Shown here in pieces: positions 1 to 8,152 of a stretch of 12,428 bases of DNA. Below the pieces are notes generated by a model. That model saw only the letters and a list, made by a program, of their open reading frames with translations, did not search any database and was not told where the DNA came from. This stretch comes from an uncultured Eubacteriales bacterium (GTDB lineage Bacteria; Bacillota; Clostridia; Christensenellales; Borkfalkiaceae), in the NCBI GenBank assembly GCA_949745625.1, contig CATJZR010000103.1, positions 1 through 12,428 on the forward strand, given 5' to 3'. Each line of letters opens with the position of its first letter. Within the stretch, counting starts at the first letter, position 1. Position numbers and translations under genes: made by a program.

Positions 1-432
1 CATTTCTTCGTCATACTCCGGCGCTACGTATCCCTCGTAATACTTGTCTATTTCCGTAAGCATGTAGAACCGCGACCCTTCTTCCACGCTCTCTTCCTCC
101 GCCGAGATACCGTTAGATGCCGTTATACTTTTTCCTGCCGCAACGGGCGCGACGACGGTCTGGCAAGCCAAATCCTTTATGGGCTCCAACTCCTCCTCGA
201 TAGTTTTGCGCGCGGTTTCCAAAATTTGCTGGCGCTCGCTTTTCTCTTCGCCTTCGAGCGCGTTTTTGAGCATGGCGACGCGGTTAAATTCCGCCACGAT
301 TACGCGCACCACTATCGCAATTATAAGCGCAAGGACTAGCCCCGCATATATAAGCAGAGCCGTGCGGCTTGTCAGCCGGTCCCATATTTTATTACCGATT
401 GAATACCAATCGATTGAAAGCATTGCGTTCAC
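1..432 (-). CDS. Single-pass membrane protein, N-terminal 144 codons only (cut by window edge)
   Basis: The frame runs from a GTG at 432 to the left edge with no stop, so the C-terminus is missing. I chose the GTG because AAAGGAG lies about 7 bases before it. The in-frame ATG at 423-421 would be 16 bases from that site. Residues about 25-47 form one strong hydrophobic helix. They are followed by a charged, probably coiled segment (about 50-90) rich in Glu, Lys and Arg, then an acidic linker and an aromatic stretch near residues 121-135 (RFYMLTEIDKYYEGY). The gene starts 12 bases after the stop of the GH3-like membrane protein, and its ribosome site overlaps that stop, so the two are almost certainly co-translated. 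I do not recognise the family from this fragment. A membrane helix followed by an acidic linker matches the layout before the AAA-like domain of the upstream protein. The missing part may therefore be an AAA+ ATPase, but that is inference only. Confidence 0.8.
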   Translation of the reverse strand, partial: MNAMLSIDWYSIGNKIWDRLTSRTALLIYAGLVLALIIAIVVRVIVAEFNRVAMLKNALEGEEKSERQQILETARKTIEEELEPIKDLACQTVVAPVAAGKSITASNGISAEEESVEEGSRFYMLTEIDKYYEGYVAPEYDEEM

Positions 433-444
433 GCCGTCACTCCT

Positions 445-3400
445 TTATACGTTTGAAACAAGCGCGCGCTGTATCGCGCTTAAATTCTCTTCACCGAAAA
501 GCTTTTCGATTATGCCGTACAGCGATTTACCGCCCGACTCTTTTTTATAAGCCCTCGAAACCTTCAAAAGGGGCACGATTTTTGCGATAAACATACCTGT
601 CACCGCCTCGTGCTCGTCACCGCCGCAATCCATAAGCACGGAGGTGTATTTTTCAAGCTGCAACAGTGATTTATTATCGATACCGAATTTTTCGGTTGCG
701 TTTACCGTATCGGTAAATTCGTCAAGCTTTTTCCACACCGTTTCGCTTAAAAAGAACTGCTCGCGCGCTTCAGAAATCAACTCTTCGAGTGCACTGCGGG
801 AAACTACCTTTACCTCTTCCTCGGCAGCCACGGGCGCAATTTTGCTTGCGACTATTTCCACCACTATACCGGCGTGCGCCGCTGGGGGCGTAAGCTCTTC
901 TGCAAAGTTGTCCGAAGAGGGCACCAGCACGAAGCAGAGATTGCGCGGCATCGTTAAAGAAACGCCGTCGCTGAACTTCACGGTATGCTCCTCGGACGGG
1001 AAATTCGAGTAATCGAGAAATGATGAAAAATAATCGCCGAGATTGCCGAAAGATACGTTTTCAAGCACTATATAGCAGTTGCGCTCGGGGGTTTTAACAG
1101 CCGAATTAATTGCGTTGGATATATCCGAAAGAATGTAATCCTCTGCCGAACCGCCCTTTTGCCATAGCAAATTTTCCTGCGAGGACCAGTCATCAGAGGC
1201 GGTAGCCCTGCCCCCTACACCGAAATATTCGCAGAACGATTGCAGGAACTCAGGCTGCGCTTCCTTGTTTTTGCAGGAAATTATAAGCACCTTGCCCGCG
1301 GCCATTGCTGCAAGCAGCGAACGCACCGAAGAAACTTCCACAGATACGCCCCTGCTTGCGGCAAACGCGCGGAAAGACAAGCATACGTCATTCAAGGACG
1401 CCTTCTGCGAAAATTCTATTTCCGCCTCGTCCTCGGCAAAGGTTGCGTCGTAACGGCGCACAACTTCCTCCTCGGTTTCCTCTTCGTCCTCGGGCGGGTC
1501 GAATTGCATTACAGGCGTTTCTATGGGCGCGCCGTAGGTCACCTTGGCGACTTCTTCGAACTCGCCCACTTTATCGACCATATCGGTTATAACCTCGCTG
1601 GGATGCAGGTAATTTTGTAGATTGCGCCGCTTGACGATAACTACGACATAAACTATCGCAAGCATATTGCCCGCAAAAAGCAGCGCGCCTATAACAATAT
1701 ATATAAGTAAGGTTTTATCGGCAATCAAATTCGTTACGAGCAGACCTACGCCCATAGCGTCGTAATACAGCGTAAGCATAAGCGCAATAAACAGCCTGAA
1801 CCCAAAGGAAAGCTTTTTCTTTTCTCTGCGTATCGCCTTGTCAAGCTCGGTATCCGTAAAGCTGACGGCACCGTTTGAGGGAAGCGCGACAGGCTCGCTT
1901 TTATGCCTATTTGCAAATATTCGCTCTTTAAAATCGCGTTCTCCCTTTAAAAGAACGGTATCAGCATTGTCGCAGAGGCTTATTTCGTATTTCCCGCCCT
2001 GCATAAATACACGCTTGTTGTTCGCATCGTAGACGGCGAAGGTATCGTCGTTAAACGGTATTTCAGCTTTGACGGATTCGCCCTTCTTGACAAGCACCTT
2101 ACAAAAGCCCCGCAGAATACGGTGCGAAAGCGTAGTATTGGCACCTGCGCGACGAACGTACATCTGAACGGTGCAGTACGCATCGATTTTACCCCTGTTG
2201 GTCACGGTGCAGCTTGCGCCGCCTTCGGTAAGCTTTAAATTTTTATATTCGAATTCGGTAAACGAAAGTCCGTAGCCGAACGGATAAAGCACATTTGACG
2301 CTCCGGCGGTGCAGTAGTCGGGAACGCCCTCGGCGGGAGCCGCCGCAGCGTAATCTCTGTAAAAGGTATCTACGAGCTTGCCCGACGGAGAAATCTCGCC
2401 GGAAATAATATCGAACACCGCCTGCGCGCAGCCCTGCCCCGCGTTGTACGAGAATAACACAGCCTCGCATTTGTCGGCAAACGACAAATCTATCGCGCGC
2501 TCCGCGGAAACTACCGCGATTATTTTGACGCCCTTTCTCGAAAGCGCGTCTAAAAGCTCGGTCTGTCCCGCGGGTATCGCGGTTGCGCCCTTACCCGCGC
2601 AAAGATATACCAACGCATATTTTGCATCGTCGCAGAGGTTGAGTGCGGTTTCAATTAAGTCGAGTCGGCGAATTTCGTTTGCACTGTATCCGTGAGCGTA
2701 GCCGACCGCATTAATATTTCTGTATTTGTTTATTTCGTCAAACGGGCGATGCAGCGACGTGGGACTGTTTTTGTTGGTTATGCGGTAATCGTTGTTCGTT
2801 GCGTACTCGCCTATTACCGCAACAGGCGTATCCTTTTTGAGCGGAAGAACACCGTCGTTATTTTTTATCAGAACTACGGACTGTTGGGCGGCGCGGTAGG
2901 CAAGCTTATCGTGATACACCTCGTTGAAAAGCGGGTCGTGCACGACCTTACCTGCGCGGGTCAGCGACTCCTCTACGGACGAAGCCCCGCGCTCTTTAAG
3001 CGCGAGAAGCAAACTAATCATTCTGTCGCATGCGGCGTTAACAGCCTCCGCGTCTACTATTTCGCCGCTGCGTATAAGTCCGTCGAATTCGGAAAGCGTT
3101 ATTGCTCCGCCGTCGAACTGCTCTTTTATTTTAGCGTATTTTTCCGTAAGCTCGACGATATAATCTTCAAGCCCCTCGGCGGTTTCGCCGTCGGTAAAAA
3201 CCAGCGTACAGCCGCGTGATATGTATTTTGCAACATCGCACTTGTGCGCGGCAACACCGAACAGCAGCCCCTTAAAAGCGTATTTTTTGGGCAGTTCTTC
3301 CGCATCGTCGGCGCTGTAAACCCTAAGCGAATTTACCTTATTGCCAGCAAGCACCCCGTCCCTGATTGTCCGCACAGTCTCGTTTAAAACCGTTTCGCTG

Positions 3401-3810
3401 TCGGTTGCGGGGAAGTCGTCGAAATTGACGAACGCGCCGCTTGACGCCACGCCTTGAACCTTCTGCTTCAAAAATTCCGATGTGATAAAGCCATCCTCGG
3501 AAATCGCCTCACGGCGGGCGCAGTCGCTTATGTTAAAATATGCGTACTCCTTATTTGCCTTAGCCTCGTTACCTGTGCACTCGTACACGTTTTTAATAAG
3601 TTCGGGATTCCATGTTGCGGCAAGGGCTTTGTCGGCAGGAAAAAACGTGGCGAACTTATCCGCCGACTTGACCGACGGATTAGAATACAGATGAAAGACC
3701 GGAAACTCGTAATTTTCAACCGCGCAGTTTTCGTCGGGCTTTGCGCTTGTGATAAGCCTGACCCGCTGGTGTAACGACATTCTTAAAATGAGTTCTTGGT
3801 TTTTTAGCAT
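445..3810 (-). CDS. Membrane-anchored degenerate GH3-like protein fused to a degenerate AAA+-like domain
   Basis: The protein has 1121 residues. The start is ATG at 3810, preceded by AGGAG with 6-base spacing; a TTG five codons upstream overlaps that site and is rejected. Residues about 1-270 follow the GH3 N-terminal barrel in outline (FPADKALAATWNPEL, an SED remnant, VQGV). The KHF motif is replaced near residues 120-132, and the SDW nucleophile motif is replaced by FGVAAH near 184-189. Residues about 305-520 are a clear GH3 C-terminal domain (AAQQSVVLIKNNDGVLPL, ISPSGKL, PFGYGLSFTEFEY). Residues about 530-615 match the FN3-like domain that ends many GH3 enzymes. Two membrane helices follow (about 668-692 and 700-726), then a Glu-rich linker and a C-terminal domain at about 805-990. 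That domain reads like an AAA+/McrB-type ATPase without a usable Walker A or B. No signal peptide is visible and basic residues flank both helices (RREKKK, VKRR), so both large domains probably face the cytoplasm. Glycosidase activity is unlikely; the function is unknown. Confidence 0.85.
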   Translation of the reverse strand: MLKNQELILRMSLHQRVRLITSAKPDENCAVENYEFPVFHLYSNPSVKSADKFATFFPADKALAATWNPELIKNVYECTGNEAKANKEYAYFNISDCARREAISEDGFITSEFLKQKVQGVASSGAFVNFDDFPATDSETVLNETVRTIRDGVLAGNKVNSLRVYSADDAEELPKKYAFKGLLFGVAAHKCDVAKYISRGCTLVFTDGETAEGLEDYIVELTEKYAKIKEQFDGGAITLSEFDGLIRSGEIVDAEAVNAACDRMISLLLALKERGASSVEESLTRAGKVVHDPLFNEVYHDKLAYRAAQQSVVLIKNNDGVLPLKKDTPVAVIGEYATNNDYRITNKNSPTSLHRPFDEINKYRNINAVGYAHGYSANEIRRLDLIETALNLCDDAKYALVYLCAGKGATAIPAGQTELLDALSRKGVKIIAVVSAERAIDLSFADKCEAVLFSYNAGQGCAQAVFDIISGEISPSGKLVDTFYRDYAAAAPAEGVPDYCTAGASNVLYPFGYGLSFTEFEYKNLKLTEGGASCTVTNRGKIDAYCTVQMYVRRAGANTTLSHRILRGFCKVLVKKGESVKAEIPFNDDTFAVYDANNKRVFMQGGKYEISLCDNADTVLLKGERDFKERIFANRHKSEPVALPSNGAVSFTDTELDKAIRREKKKLSFGFRLFIALMLTLYYDAMGVGLLVTNLIADKTLLIYIVIGALLFAGNMLAIVYVVVIVKRRNLQNYLHPSEVITDMVDKVGEFEEVAKVTYGAPIETPVMQFDPPEDEEETEEEVVRRYDATFAEDEAEIEFSQKASLNDVCLSFRAFAASRGVSVEVSSVRSLLAAMAAGKVLIISCKNKEAQPEFLQSFCEYFGVGGRATASDDWSSQENLLWQKGGSAEDYILSDISNAINSAVKTPERNCYIVLENVSFGNLGDYFSSFLDYSNFPSEEHTVKFSDGVSLTMPRNLCFVLVPSSDNFAEELTPPAAHAGIVVEIVASKIAPVAAEEEVKVVSRSALEELISEAREQFFLSETVWKKLDEFTDTVNATEKFGIDNKSLLQLEKYTSVLMDCGGDEHEAVTGMFIAKIVPLLKVSRAYKKESGGKSLYGIIEKLFGEENLSAIQRALVSNV

Positions 3811-3858
3811 ATTATTCTCCTGCAACGTGCACTATACCCACTATAATTATTCAGATTA

Positions 3859-3887
3859 ATTATATCATTAAGTTATATAAATTACAA
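3859..3887 (-). promoter_or_regulatory. Promoter of the GH3-like/AAA-like membrane gene pair
   Basis: On the minus strand, a -35 TTGTAA (3887-3882) and a -10 TATAAT (3864-3859) are separated by 17 bases. Transcription would start near 3852, giving a leader of about 40 bases before the ATG at 3810. A second candidate overlaps just upstream: TTGCAA (3900-3895), 17 bases, TATAAC (3877-3872). The region is very AT-rich, so one of the two may be chance. A promoter here, after the terminator of the previous unit, makes the pair a separate transcription unit. Confidence 0.6.
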
Positions 3888-3921
3888 ATAAATTTTGCAA
3901 CAAAAACCATTAAATAACATT

Positions 3922-3950
3922 AAAAGCGGCGCATATAATGCGCCGCTTTT
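3922..3950 (-). terminator. Rho-independent terminator after the MBL lipoprotein gene
   Basis: A perfect 13-base inverted repeat (3922-3934 with 3938-3950) has a 3-base loop. The arms are AAAAGCGGCGCAT and its complement, so a GC-rich stem ends in TTTT on the minus strand. It begins 7 bases after the lipoprotein stop codon. The arms would also end in TTTT on the plus strand, but no plus-strand gene leads into it. Confidence 0.88.
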
Positions 3951-3956
3951 ACAAAT

Positions 3957-5498
3957 TTACTGTTGTGGCCAGACACGGTTGGCTTTAAACCAGTCCGTAT
4001 CCTTTAAAATAACGTCGTTATTAGAACAATAAAGCTTTAACTTTTCACTGTAATAGAAAACGATATTTCCGTTCATGGACTCGAATTTGCCCGCTTTATA
4101 GTCGGTTATCAGCGTAGTGCAATATATGTTTTCGGTATACTTTGCAACCCTGTTTATAAACGCCTGGGCGGGAAAAGTATTGTCATTGTTCTGCGTGTAT
4201 TCGGTAGTGCCGCAACAGCAACAAACCGCCACGTTTTTGGGCTTAATAACGCTTAACAGCTTTTCCGTCGTCGCGGTATAGCTGCCGTGATGTCCGCCCT
4301 TGAACAGCTCCACCTCGGGCAGGTCGTTGTTCCTGACTAGGTATTCCTCGCCCTTCTCTTCCAAATCGCCCGTAAACAGATAGTTTTTCGACCTGTCGCC
4401 CGACTCGTCGGTCAGCATCATGCAGACGGAATAATCGTTTTCGTCGTTGGTCTTATGGTCGTAGTAATAGTTGTACAGTATGTTTAAAGAAAGCGTTTCC
4501 GCATCGTCGAGGAAGTACTGTTTTTTCGCGCCGTCGGTTTCGTACCAGCACTGAGTTGCAGTGTACACCGTTGTTCCCCTGCCCTTAGCATACTCGACCG
4601 CATCACAATATTCCTTATATATGTTCGTAGTCGCGTTGGTGCCGCCGAACTGAATAAGCATGCCTATTTCGTACTGATATAAAATACCCGTTTTGCTTCC
4701 GCCGTCCGGATTGCCGACGAAGCCCGCTATATGGTCCTGATGCGCGTGGGTTGATATTACGTATTCCAGCACGCCGTCGGTGCAGTATTTATCAACGTAG
4801 CTTTTAATGGTTGACGCGCTGTTTTTGCGCGAGCCCGCGTCGATAAGTATTTCGGTATCGCCGCACTTTATAAGCGTGCAATCGCCAGTATATTTGTTCC
4901 CCAGTTCGAGAAAATGTATAGAATATTCCGCTACGTCTATTTCCGCCTCCGTCCCCTTATCGGGCTTACCGCTCGGGTCGTCGGGATTATCGGGCTCGAC
5001 GGGCTTCGGGGGCAGCTTGCTCCCCTCGTCGACTACCGTATGCGTAGCGTCGCAAAAATCGCACTTGGCGGTTTTCGTACCGTCGCTTTCCTCGGTTGCG
5101 TCGCCGTTGGAAATGTAGTTGGTAAAGCTATGTTCGTTTTTTGTATCCGCAGCCTCGCGGGTGTCCGTTTCGTCGCAGCCGGTACACTTCGCCGTTTCAG
5201 TGCCGTTAGAGGTACACGTCGCATCGTCATTGAAAACGTACGTCAGGAAGCTATGCTCCTTTTTGGTGTCCGCAGCCTCTCGGGTGTCCGTTTCGTCGCA
5301 GCCGGTACACTTCGCCGTTTCAGTACCGTTCGAGGTGCATGTAGCATCGTTATTGTAGACGTAGGTTGCATAATTGTGAGCGTGCGGCTCTTTTTTGCCG
5401 AACAGACCGTCAAGGTCGCAGGCGCTGCAAAAAACCGAAAGCGAAACCGTAAGCGCAGCTGCCGTAACGGCAAAGCCGCTTTTTTTAAATTTTTTCAT
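3957..5498 (-). CDS. Secreted lipoprotein with tandem Cys repeats and a ComEC-like metallo-beta-lactamase domain
   Basis: The protein has 513 residues. It starts with a basic stretch and a hydrophobic signal segment ending SVFCSAC, with Cys27 the likely lipidated residue; a Cys at -3 is unusual, so SPII processing is probable rather than certain. Residues 41-81, 82-122 and 123-160 form three repeats of about 41 residues, each with a CxxC pair. The first two differ at only 6 positions and the third is more diverged. A Pro/Asp/Lys linker (about 163-183) leads to an MBL-fold domain with THAHQDH (250-256), TGD (376-378) and GHHGS (402-406). This matches the C-terminal domain of ComEC/Rec2 and related secreted hydrolases, which bind two metal ions. 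The substrate is unknown; a phosphodiester or nucleic acid is possible. CCCC occurs at 426-429. The ribosome site is weak (GGTGGG, very close to the ATG). The gene begins 9 bases after valS, so it probably depends on valS transcription and translation. Confidence 0.88.
   Translation of the reverse strand: MKKFKKSGFAVTAAALTVSLSVFCSACDLDGLFGKKEPHAHNYATYVYNNDATCTSNGTETAKCTGCDETDTREAADTKKEHSFLTYVFNDDATCTSNGTETAKCTGCDETDTREAADTKNEHSFTNYISNGDATEESDGTKTAKCDFCDATHTVVDEGSKLPPKPVEPDNPDDPSGKPDKGTEAEIDVAEYSIHFLELGNKYTGDCTLIKCGDTEILIDAGSRKNSASTIKSYVDKYCTDGVLEYVISTHAHQDHIAGFVGNPDGGSKTGILYQYEIGMLIQFGGTNATTNIYKEYCDAVEYAKGRGTTVYTATQCWYETDGAKKQYFLDDAETLSLNILYNYYYDHKTNDENDYSVCMMLTDESGDRSKNYLFTGDLEEKGEEYLVRNNDLPEVELFKGGHHGSYTATTEKLLSVIKPKNVAVCCCCGTTEYTQNNDNTFPAQAFINRVAKYTENIYCTTLITDYKAGKFESMNGNIVFYYSEKLKLYCSNNDVILKDTDWFKANRVWPQQ
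5019..5378 (-). repeat. Three tandem Cys-containing repeats within the lipoprotein gene
   Basis: Units lie at 5256-5378, 5133-5255 and about 5019-5132. The first two are 123 bases each and encode 41-residue units with 35 of 41 residues identical. Their central DNA (the stretch coding AKCTGCDETDTREAADTK) is almost unchanged. The third unit keeps the pattern but loses the first Cys and is diverged in DNA. Each unit has a CxxC pair (CTGC, CTGC, CDFC). Repeats of the form DATCT.NGT.TAKC..CD are widespread in Firmicutes surface proteins. Whether they bind metal is not shown here. Confidence 0.85.
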
Positions 5499-5507
5499 TT
5501 CCCACCG

Positions 5508-8126
5508 TTAAAGCGATTTTAATTGCTTCAATATTTTTTCGCGCATGGCGATAAACTTTTCAAGCTTTGCGTGCTCGGCGTCGACAAGCTTTTTAGGCGC
5601 CTTGGACAGGAAGCCCTGATTTTGCAGCTTTCCGTCCGCGCGGGCAATTTCTGCCGTGACGTTTTCAAGTTCTGCGGTCAGTCTTGCCTTTTCCTTTTCC
5701 AAATCGACGAGCTCGCCCATAGGAATATACAGCGTGCAAATAGGCAGAACCTTGGTAACCGCGTTTTCGCCCGCCTCCGCCGCAGAGGTAATAAAGGTTA
5801 TTTCCTTTGCGCCCGCAAGCTTTAAAATGCTGTCCTCGTTGACGGTAATAAGCCGTTTGCTGTCCGTCGTGATATAGAGGTGAACCTTCTTGGACGGCGG
5901 GCAGTCGACCTCGGTCTTGACTGCGCGCACCGCCTTAATTATATCCATTATACCCGCAAATGCCTGCGCGTCCTTTTTGTAAGCGAGCTTTGCGTTATAA
6001 CGCGGGAATTCCTTGGTCATTATAGTTCCGTCGGCAGTGGGCAGATTTCTGTAAATCTCGTCGGTGACGAAAGGCGCTATCGGGTGCAGAAGCTTTAAAG
6101 CGTTTTCGAGAACGAATATAAGCACCGATACCGCGCCGTTTCTCTTCGCCGCATCCTCAGACCTTAGCACGGGCTTGACAAGCTCGATATACCAGTCGCA
6201 GAAATCCGACCACATAAAATCGTAAAGTATCTGGCAGGCTATGCCCAACTCGAATTTGTTCAGCGCAAGCGTCACGTCGCGTATTACCGATTGCAAGCGC
6301 GAAATTATCCACTTGTCGGCGGGCGACAGCTTTATTTCCGAAAGCGGTTTTATTTCCGCGCCCTCGGCGTTCATTATTACGAAACGGCTCGCGTTCCAGA
6401 TTTTGTTCATAAAGTTACGGCACGCCTCGACCTTAGCGTCGGAATAACGCATATCGTTGCCCGGCGCCACGCCCTGCAACAGCGAGAAACGGAGCGCGTC
6501 CGCGCCGTATTTTTCTATTACTTCAAGCGGGTCGATGCCGTTGCCGAGGCTTTTAGACATCTTTCTGCCCTGCTCGTCGCGCACAAGTCCGTGGAAAAGC
6601 ACGTCCCTGAACGGTACCGCGCGCATGTGTTCTATACCCGAAAAAATCATTCGGGCAACCCAGAAGAAAATTATGTCGTAGCCCGTTACCAGCACGTCGC
6701 CAGGGTAGAAATATTCGAGGTCGGACGTATCCTCGGGAAAACCGAGAGTCGAGAACGGCCAAAGCGCCGAGGAAAACCAGGTATCGAGAACGTCCTCGTC
6801 CTGCGCAATGTTTCCGCTGCCGCAACGCGGACAGACGGTAATATCTACTTTGGAAGCAATCGTGCTGCCGCAGTCGCCGCAGTACCAGACGGGTATCCTG
6901 TGCCCCCACCAAAGCTGACGCGAAATGCACCAGTCCTTGACGTTTTCCATCCAGTTGTAATATATTTTAGCGAACCGTTCGGGTACAAACGAAATCTTTT
7001 TATAGGTAACCGCGTCGATTGCAGGGCGCGCAAGCTTATCCATTTTGACGAACCACTGTTTGGAAACAAGCGGCTCGACCGTGCTATGGCAGCGGTAGCA
7101 GTGCCCGACGCTGTGAACCTGCGGCTTGACGTTTACAAGCAGACCCGCGGATTTAAGCTCTTCGACGACGCGCTTTCTGCATTCGTATCTGTCAAGCCCC
7201 TCGTACTTGCCCGCATTGGCGTTCATAGTGCCGTCGTCATTCATAACCCTGACTACAGGCAGGTTGTGCCTGAGCCCGACCTCGAAGTCGTTGGGGTCGT
7301 GCGCGGGGGTGATTTTAACGACACCCGTACCGAATTCAGGGTCGGCGTGTTCGTCCGCGACAACGGGAATTAATTTACCCACTATCGGCAGAACGACGTT
7401 TTTACCTATCAGGTGCGCATATCTCTTATCTCCGGGATTGACCGCGACGGCAGTATCGCCGAACATTGTTTCCGGGCGGGTAGTGGCAATTTCGAGAAAT
7501 ACGCCGCCGCCCTCCGCCTCGTACTTTATATGCCAGAAATGCCCGTTTTCTTCAGAGTATTCCACCTCGGCATCGGAAAGTGCCGTTTTGCACGCGGGGC
7601 ACCAGTTTATTATACGATTTCCTCTGTAAATAAGTTTTTTGTTGAACAGGTTTACGAAAACTTCCCTTACCGCCCGCGAGCATTTTTCATCCATAGTAAA
7701 GGTAAGGCGCGACCAGTCGCACGACGAGCCGAGCTTTTTAAGCTGCTCTACGATTCTGCCCGCATACTTATCCTTCCATTCCCAGGCGCGCTTTAAAAAG
7801 CCCTCGCGTCCGAGGCTTTCTTTGGAAAGTCCCTCTTTTTTCATTTGCTCGACAATCTTTACCTCGGTAGCTATTGCCGCGTGGTCGGTACCCGGAAGCC
7901 ATAGGGCGCAATAGCCCTGCATACGCTTGAAGCGCACTACCACGTCCTGCATGGTTTCGTCCATTGCGTGCCCCATGTGCAGCTGACCCGTTATGTTGGG
8001 CGGCGGCATCATTACCGTAAACGGAATTTTATCGTCGTCGCGCACCGCCTTAAAACAGCCGCGCTCTTCCCAGTCTCTGTAAAGCCTGTCCTCGAATGAT
8101 GCGGGATTATAAGTCTTTTCCATCAT
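5508..8126 (-). CDS. valS: Valyl-tRNA synthetase
   Basis: This class I aminoacyl-tRNA synthetase charges tRNA-Val in the cytoplasm. Its 872 residues are the usual bacterial length. The HIGH motif is HMGH (50-53) after PPPNITG, and KMSKS is at 522-526. The editing domain shows TTRPETMFGDTA (215-226) and AHDPNDFEVG (275-284). Cys pairs typical of zinc sites are at C176/C179 with C343/C346, and at C416/C419 with C432/C435. A charged coiled coil typical of ValS closes the protein (about 805-872). Two adjacent ATGs are possible starts. GAGG at 8133-8130 is 3 bases from the first (8126) and 6 from the second (8123), so the second may be used, giving 871 residues. No T-box leader fits between the promoter and the start. 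The lipoprotein gene follows after 9 bases. Confidence 0.97.
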   Translation of the reverse strand: MMEKTYNPASFEDRLYRDWEERGCFKAVRDDDKIPFTVMMPPPNITGQLHMGHAMDETMQDVVVRFKRMQGYCALWLPGTDHAAIATEVKIVEQMKKEGLSKESLGREGFLKRAWEWKDKYAGRIVEQLKKLGSSCDWSRLTFTMDEKCSRAVREVFVNLFNKKLIYRGNRIINWCPACKTALSDAEVEYSEENGHFWHIKYEAEGGGVFLEIATTRPETMFGDTAVAVNPGDKRYAHLIGKNVVLPIVGKLIPVVADEHADPEFGTGVVKITPAHDPNDFEVGLRHNLPVVRVMNDDGTMNANAGKYEGLDRYECRKRVVEELKSAGLLVNVKPQVHSVGHCYRCHSTVEPLVSKQWFVKMDKLARPAIDAVTYKKISFVPERFAKIYYNWMENVKDWCISRQLWWGHRIPVWYCGDCGSTIASKVDITVCPRCGSGNIAQDEDVLDTWFSSALWPFSTLGFPEDTSDLEYFYPGDVLVTGYDIIFFWVARMIFSGIEHMRAVPFRDVLFHGLVRDEQGRKMSKSLGNGIDPLEVIEKYGADALRFSLLQGVAPGNDMRYSDAKVEACRNFMNKIWNASRFVIMNAEGAEIKPLSEIKLSPADKWIISRLQSVIRDVTLALNKFELGIACQILYDFMWSDFCDWYIELVKPVLRSEDAAKRNGAVSVLIFVLENALKLLHPIAPFVTDEIYRNLPTADGTIMTKEFPRYNAKLAYKKDAQAFAGIMDIIKAVRAVKTEVDCPPSKKVHLYITTDSKRLITVNEDSILKLAGAKEITFITSAAEAGENAVTKVLPICTLYIPMGELVDLEKEKARLTAELENVTAEIARADGKLQNQGFLSKAPKKLVDAEHAKLEKFIAMREKILKQLKSL

Positions 8127-8152
8127 AAACCTCGTAAAGTTGATACTTTTTC

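Noticed and set aside
3811..3825. TTG at 3825 as start of the GH3-like gene
   Set aside because: This codon lies just upstream of and against the AGGAG that serves the ATG at 3810 with correct spacing.
5019..5378. CRISPR-like direct repeats
   Set aside because: The repeats are in frame within a coding gene, about 123 bases long, with no spacers.
6291..7373. 360-codon open frame on the plus strand inside valS
   Set aside because: It is antisense to a strongly conserved enzyme, has no recognisable domain, and reads as a frame shadow.
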